The notes under the pieces were generated by a model. The model had not been told where the DNA came from and did no database searches. It saw only the letters and a list, made by a program, of their open reading frames with translations. Of a stretch of DNA of 64,000 bases, positions 59,660-64,000 are shown in pieces (position 1 is the first letter of the stretch; each line of letters starts with the position of its first letter). The translations under genes and the position numbers were made by a program. Source of the stretch: Halanaerobium praevalens DSM 2228 (GTDB lineage Bacteria > Bacillota > Halanaerobiia > Halanaerobiales > Halanaerobiaceae); contig NC_017455.1 of the NCBI RefSeq assembly GCF_000165465.1, positions 2,046,001 through 2,110,000 on the forward strand, written 5' to 3'.

Positions 59660-60286
59660 TTAGTTAACAACTCCCTTGAGATTATAATGCTGGCGGAGAT
59701 CATCAATTTTTTTGCGAGCTCGCTGTAAAGCATTATCCACAGTTTTAACATTAATATCTAGTTGATCTGATATTTCCTGATAAGATTTACAATCTAAATA
59801 AAGCATAAAAGCATTCCATTCTAAATCAGTTAAATCCTCAGAAAGTTCTCCAATAATTGTACTGAGAGTTTCCTGACAGATAAACTTTTTTTCTAAATTT
59901 TCCCCTTCATCAGGCAAAATTTCGTTAAATGTCCTCCCTGATTCAGAACCATAATCAAGACTCTTATCAAGTGAAGCCGAAGTATTTAAAGGTACATGTT
60001 TTTGTCTATTTGCTTTTTTAATTGCAGAGATTAGCTGTCTGTGCACACAAAGTTGGGAAAAGCCCCGAAAAGAAGCACCTTTTTCTGCTCTAAAATCTCT
60101 AATTGCTTTATATAAGCCAACTCTTCCTTCCTGGATTACATCATCATGGTCTAAACCCTTAATAAAGAAAAAACGAGATTTAGCATAAACAATATCCATA
60201 TTTTGATTAATTAAATACTCAATTGCAAAGTCATTTCCAGCTTGGGCCATCTGTATGATTTCTGCTTCTTCTTTTTCTTTAAACAA
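59660..60286 (-). CDS. sigH: RNA polymerase sigma factor SigH (Spo0H)
   Basis: This 208-residue sigma-70 family factor has region 2 (about 20-95; MDIVYAKSRFFFIKGLDHDD and VIQEGRVGLYKAIRDFRAEK, FRGFSQLCVHRQLISAIKKA) and region 4 (about 150-205; DLTDLEWNAFMLYLDCKSYQ, EISDQLDINVKTVDNALQRA). Its sequence fits sigma-H, which governs entry into sporulation and competence in Bacilli and Clostridia. The pairing with comFC fits a competence link. Sporulation is not general in Halanaerobiales, so its regulon here is open. Confidence 0.92.
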   Translation of the reverse strand: MFKEKEEAEIIQMAQAGNDFAIEYLINQNMDIVYAKSRFFFIKGLDHDDVIQEGRVGLYKAIRDFRAEKGASFRGFSQLCVHRQLISAIKKANRQKHVPLNTSASLDKSLDYGSESGRTFNEILPDEGENLEKKFICQETLSTIIGELSEDLTDLEWNAFMLYLDCKSYQEISDQLDINVKTVDNALQRARKKIDDLRQHYNLKGVVN

Positions 60287-60317
60287 GAAAATCCCCCCAT
60301 CCTGGTTTAGCTTGCTT

Positions 60318-60428
60318 TTAAAAACTGATTAAATCCTTAAAGGAAACCCCTAACTCCAGCATTGTTGCTCCCAAAAGTAAGAGAGTCATTAAAATCAGAA
60401 TTAAAGTCTGAAACTGGTTATTTTTCAT
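60318..60428 (-). CDS. Possible 36-residue single-pass membrane peptide
   Basis: A short frame starts with the ATG at 60428, inside the last codons of rfaE2, and ends in TAA at 60318. The product, MKNNQFQTLILILMTLLLLG followed by ATMLELGVSFKDLISF, has one strongly hydrophobic helix (about 9-22) between a polar N-terminus and a short tail. The overlap with rfaE2 would allow coupled translation; the ribosome site is weak. It matches no family I recognise. It fills most of the rfaE2-sigH gap. Confidence 0.42.
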   Translation of the reverse strand: MKNNQFQTLILILMTLLLLGATMLELGVSFKDLISF

Positions 60429-60903
60429 TTTTGCTCTGCTTTATTTTCTGAATTAAATTAGTTGTTGATTTACCTTTAACTTCTGTCACCAGAACAATTT
60501 TACCACCATAATTATAAACAGTTTCTGCCTCTGGCAGATCCTCAATTCTATAATCTCCACCCTTAACATAAATTTGGGGTTCAATTTCTCTAATCAATTT
60601 AGTAGCATCAATTTCGGCAAAAGAAACTAAGTAATCAACCATTTCTAAAGCAGCCAGCATTTCTAGTCTTTCTGACTCTGGCACAAATGGTCTCATCTCA
60701 CCCTTTAAACTCTTAACTGAGCTATCACTATTAACTGCCAAAATCAGCTTATCACCTAAGGCAGCTGCCTTTTTTAAATAGCGGATATGACCAACATGTA
60801 AAATATCAAAACAGCCATTTGTAAAAACTAGTAACTCAGATTCTGCTTTATCTTTTTTGGCTTGGGCTTTTAATTCATCTAATTGCATTATTTTAGCTGT
60901 CAT
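60418..60903 (-). CDS. rfaE2: D-glycero-beta-D-manno-heptose 1-phosphate adenylyltransferase
   Basis: This 161-residue nucleotidyltransferase makes ADP-heptose for lipopolysaccharide core. It has the cytidylyltransferase-type HXGH motif in TNGCFDILHVGHIRYLKKA and the C-terminal TEVKGKSTTNLIQKI, which replaces the family ISTT-type motif. It overlaps rfaE1 by 11 bases; in Escherichia coli the two activities are fused in one protein, HldE. Such genes indicate LPS and therefore an outer membrane. Confidence 0.95.
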   Translation of the reverse strand: MTAKIMQLDELKAQAKKDKAESELLVFTNGCFDILHVGHIRYLKKAAALGDKLILAVNSDSSVKSLKGEMRPFVPESERLEMLAALEMVDYLVSFAEIDATKLIREIEPQIYVKGGDYRIEDLPEAETVYNYGGKIVLVTEVKGKSTTNLIQKIKQSKNEK

Positions 60904-61897
60904 TTTTTTTCACTTCCTTTATTAATTCTGTTTTAGTAACCGTAGCTACACCACTTTTGCGAACAACAATTCCAGCTGCATGATTAGCAATTCTAATTGC
61001 TATTTCTACAGGTGCTCCAGCAGCTAAAGCTAAAGTCAAAGTCCCCACAACAGTATCACCAGCTCCAGTTACATCAAAAACCTCAGAATAATTAGCTGCA
61101 GCTATATGATCAACAGTAGAATTGGGACCAAAAAGAGTCATTCCAGCTCCACCTTGTGTTATTAAAAGATATTTTAAGTCTAAATCAGCTCTCATTTGCA
61201 AACCAGCCTTTTCTACCTCAGCCTGATTTGCTAATTCACTGCCATAAACAGCAGCTGCTTCCTCTAAATTAGGAGTTGCAATCAAAGCCCCCTTAAAAGC
61301 TTCCAGCTGATAACGGCTATCTACTGCCGAAATTTTATCAGCAGCAGCCTCAAGAAAATGGGCTGTAGTCTTAGAATTAAAAATACCATTACCATAATCA
61401 GAAAAGAGGATGGCATCACTTGCCTCAATTTTAGCTTTTAAATAAGTCTCTAACTCTTTTACTAACTTAGGATTAAGATCAAAACTTTTGACCTTATCAA
61501 CTCTAACTACCTGTTGTCTAACAATTTGTTCACCACCAGCTAAAATTCTAGTCTTCTCAGCTGTAGGACGCTCACAATCTTTTATAATCCCTGTTGTCAT
61601 AATTTTTCTTCTTTCTAGCTCCTCTTTGAGGGCTTGAGCTGCTAAATCAGAGCCCACAACCCCCATCAAATCAACTTCTGCTCCCAAACTAGCCAAATTA
61701 GCAGCAGCATTAGCACCACCACCAGGCAAAATTTTCTCGCTTTGATGCTGTAAAATCAAAACAGGTGCTTCCCTTGATAATCTTTCAGGATCAGCAATAA
61801 TAAACTTATCTGCTATTAAATCCCCTAAAACCATAATCTTTTGTTGTTCAAATTTATTTATATATTTAATTAAATCAGCTGAATGATAATTATCCAT
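60893..61897 (-). CDS. rfaE1: D-glycero-beta-D-manno-heptose-7-phosphate kinase
   Basis: This 334-residue PfkB-family kinase phosphorylates heptose-7-phosphate at C1, the step before RfaE2. Motifs are the substrate loop ILPGGGANAAANLASLGAEV, the anion hole and catalytic aspartate in FDVTGAGDTVVGTLTLALAA, and the lid region with VVRVDKVKSF. The product of the pair is ADP-heptose. The ATG follows GGAGG. It is ten bases from the outer-membrane-like gene upstream, consistent with an envelope operon. Confidence 0.95.
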   Translation of the reverse strand: MDNYHSADLIKYINKFEQQKIMVLGDLIADKFIIADPERLSREAPVLILQHQSEKILPGGGANAAANLASLGAEVDLMGVVGSDLAAQALKEELERRKIMTTGIIKDCERPTAEKTRILAGGEQIVRQQVVRVDKVKSFDLNPKLVKELETYLKAKIEASDAILFSDYGNGIFNSKTTAHFLEAAADKISAVDSRYQLEAFKGALIATPNLEEAAAVYGSELANQAEVEKAGLQMRADLDLKYLLITQGGAGMTLFGPNSTVDHIAAANYSEVFDVTGAGDTVVGTLTLALAAGAPVEIAIRIANHAAGIVVRKSGVATVTKTELIKEVKKNDS

Positions 61898-61906
61898 TGC
61901 TTCCTC

Positions 61907-62434
61907 CTACATTCTATATTTAAGCCCAAGTTTAAGCACATCATTATCTAAATCCCAATACTGGTTGCCAAAACTGATTACTAAATCACTCCGGCCTCCA
62001 AGTCCATAATTAACTCCACCAGTATAATAAGCATGGTCATCTAAATCATCATCAATAAAATAATATGTTTGCCAAAAAAAGCTAAGCTCTCTACTTCTAG
62101 TCTCTGCTTTCAAACCTACAGCTTTACCTAAATCCTGATTATCGACTTCACTTGTTAACATTAAATTAAGATCCAATTTTAAATTATCAGCTACTAAAAG
62201 GTTCAGACCCAGATCTGTTCCTAAATAAAAATCGTCACCATCAAAGGCCAAATTAATTTTGGCTGGATAACCTCCTCTTAAACGAAATTCTGGCTCCAGC
62301 TCTAAAGTATCAATATCAGAAGAATCTCCTGCAATTGAATAACTAATTGATTTTAAATCTGCTGCACTAACTGTGGTCAAACTAAGTCCTAAAAAAACTA
62401 TTGTCATTACTAAAATAATTGATTTTTTTAACAT
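61907..62434 (-). CDS. Predicted outer-membrane beta-barrel-like protein
   Basis: This 175-residue protein starts with a clear signal peptide (about 1-24, MLKKSIILVMTIVFLGLSLT then TVSAAD). The mature part has alternating hydrophobic/polar stretches of 8-10 residues with many Gly, Asp and aromatic residues (GDDFYLGTDLGLNLLVADNL, FFWQTYYFIDDD, VLKLGLKYRM), the pattern of a small beta barrel. I do not recognise the family. The final residue is Met rather than the usual aromatic. Location between rfaE1 and the glycosidase-type gene fits an envelope protein of a diderm cell. Confidence 0.65.
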   Translation of the reverse strand: MLKKSIILVMTIVFLGLSLTTVSAADLKSISYSIAGDSSDIDTLELEPEFRLRGGYPAKINLAFDGDDFYLGTDLGLNLLVADNLKLDLNLMLTSEVDNQDLGKAVGLKAETRSRELSFFWQTYYFIDDDLDDHAYYTGGVNYGLGGRSDLVISFGNQYWDLDNDVLKLGLKYRM

Positions 62435-62462
62435 TTAATTACTCCTTATAGCCTATTTGAAA

Positions 62463-64000
62463 TTAATCTTCATCTTTTTCTTCAGCTTCTTCTCCAACCA
62501 AAATCCCATTAGAAATTAATCTTTTTTCACTTGGATTACTCATTGTAAAATTGCGAATAACCATTCGAGCTGAACCACCACCATCTAAATTAATAGCAGA
62601 AACAGCTCCCATTTCTTGCAGAGTTTTAGCTAATTCCCTTAAAGTCATGCCAACACTTAAATCAGATTGTCTACCATCAATTGTTAATAATAAAAGGTGG
62701 TTATCAGCTGTTAAAGCCACTGCAGTTCTCGGGGCTCTACCAGTTAAAATATCTGCCTGAAAATTTTCTGCTTGACCAGTAATCTCAATTTTGCCAGCTT
62801 TTAAAAGCTGAGGGCCACCTCCAAGAGCAGATAAAATATTTTTTTGCTTAAAATCAGGTTCAAAACTATGTTCTAAGCTAAATTTTTGAGCTTGAGCTGC
62901 TAAAATTTGAGGCTTCAGCTTTTTTTGCAGAGACTCAACCGCTGGAATCCTGAGTACAAAACCATTAGCTGGAATCGGCGAGCTTTTGCCTGTTTCAGTT
63001 TCTAAACCCAAAAAGTTTTGATTACGCACAATCAAATCTAACTCTCCTGCTGCCAAAGGTGGCATCTGGGCACCATAGTAATGGTTAAAAACAATTAATT
63101 CCCCAGCCCTTGCTTTGCGATTTATACCATCAATTGCAATTGACTTTTCTGCTTGACCAATTACTATTTTACCAGACCAATCTACTTGAGCAAAAGCAAT
63201 TTGATTTTGAGGGCCAATCAAAAGTGAGCTGCGCTTATAAAGCGGTTCACTAACCAGCTCACCCTCAAGGTAAACTAAACCCAAAGGAGTTCCCTGACCA
63301 TCAAAATAGCTTCCATTAACTCCAGCTAAAGCAGAATGTTTTTTAATTAAAGACCGCAAATCTTCTTTACCAATAGTTTTTCCCTGAGCTAAAACTGGCT
63401 TTAATTTTAAATTATCACTATTTAAATCTAAATCTAAAATTGTTAAAACCCTCGGGCCAGACCAACTAAGCTGCCTGATTTCTCTAAACTTTAGCCCCCG
63501 CTTAATCCGAGCTTCAACTGTCTGCTCACTATCTAAAAGTTCATTTAAATTTTCAATTTTAGACCTACGATAATAATAATTTATCATTCCTTGGTAATCA
63601 TAATCTGTTTTTGCTAAAGCAATTAAACCAGCTTTGGGTTTTTTAATCTGCTTGAGAGAAAAGTCACTATTATAATAAAATTCATTTGACTTAGTCAAAA
63701 CTTCTCCCTCAGTTGCAGCTGCTGCTTTTTTGAAAACAGTTTTTAAAAGGCCAAAATTTACATCAATTAAATTTGTTAAGCGGGCTCCTTTAACTTCAAG
63801 CTGATATAAAAGATTAGTTCGATAAATTATTGCTTGAGCCTGAAGTGCTTTGGGATCTGTCTCAGCTTTACAGTATTTTTGCAAAAGGTAAGCAGTTAGC
63901 TCTTCCAAATCAGTCTTATAGCTAAATAAAACTGATTTTGCTAAAGGGCCAAAACTATATTGACCACTCATTTTTCTACCTGCTATCTGAAAATCACCTT
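62463..64000 (-). CDS. SpoIID-like plus phosphodiester glycosidase (NAGPA) domain protein, 5' end uncertain or beyond window
   Basis: The N-terminal part (about residues 10-75) resembles the SpoIID/LytB region (TDPKALQAQAIIYRTNLLYQ, like the family ALKAQAVAARTY). The C-terminal part (about 190-495) is the phosphodiester glycosidase domain formerly called DUF2233, with LAGVNGSYFDGQGTPLGLVY, ILSALGGGPQLL, RAPRTAVALT and the terminal AINLDGGGSARMVI. It is probably exported and acts on wall or surface glycans. An ATG at 63971 gives 502 residues. However, the frame stays open to the window edge and this start lacks a signal peptide, so the true start may lie outside. Confidence 0.82.
   Translation of the reverse strand, partial: GDFQIAGRKMSGQYSFGPLAKSVLFSYKTDLEELTAYLLQKYCKAETDPKALQAQAIIYRTNLLYQLEVKGARLTNLIDVNFGLLKTVFKKAAAATEGEVLTKSNEFYYNSDFSLKQIKKPKAGLIALAKTDYDYQGMINYYYRRSKIENLNELLDSEQTVEARIKRGLKFREIRQLSWSGPRVLTILDLDLNSDNLKLKPVLAQGKTIGKEDLRSLIKKHSALAGVNGSYFDGQGTPLGLVYLEGELVSEPLYKRSSLLIGPQNQIAFAQVDWSGKIVIGQAEKSIAIDGINRKARAGELIVFNHYYGAQMPPLAAGELDLIVRNQNFLGLETETGKSSPIPANGFVLRIPAVESLQKKLKPQILAAQAQKFSLEHSFEPDFKQKNILSALGGGPQLLKAGKIEITGQAENFQADILTGRAPRTAVALTADNHLLLLTIDGRQSDLSVGMTLRELAKTLQEMGAVSAINLDGGGSARMVIRNFTMSNPSEKRLISNGILVGEEAEEKDED

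Overview
This 64 kb window looks like chromosome of a motile, fermentative, low-GC diderm Firmicute of the Halanaerobiales, probably Halanaerobium-like. The evidence is AT-rich Firmicute-type genes with strong AGGAGG-type ribosome sites, together with signs of an outer membrane (split ADP-heptose genes rfaE1/rfaE2 and an outer-membrane-barrel-like protein), a sporulation-type sigma-H, and a cell-wall pyruvyltransferase of the kind that anchors S-layers. The genus call is inference from gene content, not from a marker gene. No rRNA, tRNA, prophage or CRISPR array was seen.

Region 1 (1-11.8 kb, minus strand) is a late flagellar block. In transcription order it holds flgM, flgN, flgK, flgL, a structured leader, flagellin, a terminator, flaG, fliD, a terminator and a Maf flagellin glycosyltransferase. 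An MCP and cheV lie just upstream. flgM and the MCP have matching sigma-28-type promoters. fliD carries an in-frame TAG. fliW, csrA and fliS are absent, although the flagellin leader has a hairpin resembling a CsrA site.

Region 2 (12-21 kb) has a plus-strand GGDEF/EAL protein, then a minus-strand sugar operon: binding protein, two CUT1 permeases, a Gfo/Idh/MocA oxidoreductase, galT and a GntR/FadR regulator. Region 3 (21.2-23.7 kb) has a YvyF-like zinc-ribbon protein and cheB-cheR.

Region 4 (23.7-32 kb) holds uvrB, uvrA and uvrC. Between uvrA and uvrC sits a REP-associated (Y1) transposase surrounded by short GTACC repeats, which also occur 29 kb away between secA and hpf. Upstream of uvrB is an 800-base gene-free stretch dominated by hairpins. 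It ends like the guide-RNA (omega/reRNA) end of an IS200/IS605 TnpB element, but no tnpB is present.

Region 5 (32-38.7 kb) has a PRC-barrel protein, a second CUT1 sugar importer, also without an ATPase, and an MCP. Region 6 (38.9-48 kb) is an amino-acid catabolism locus: ridA, tyrosine phenol-lyase, an NhaC-type antiporter, a CyuA-type cysteine desulfidase/serine dehydratase, a DAACS symporter and a YheO/DauR-type regulator, followed by a third MCP. PLP-dependent beta-elimination releases 2-aminoacrylate, which RidA would clear.

Region 7 (48-64 kb, minus strand) is housekeeping and envelope: ctpA, yitT, tagA, csaB, a DUF5693-type membrane protein, prfB (with its programmed frameshift), secA, hpf, comFC, sigH, a possible 36-residue membrane peptide, rfaE2, rfaE1, an outer-membrane-like protein and a SpoIID/phosphodiester-glycosidase-type protein running off the edge.
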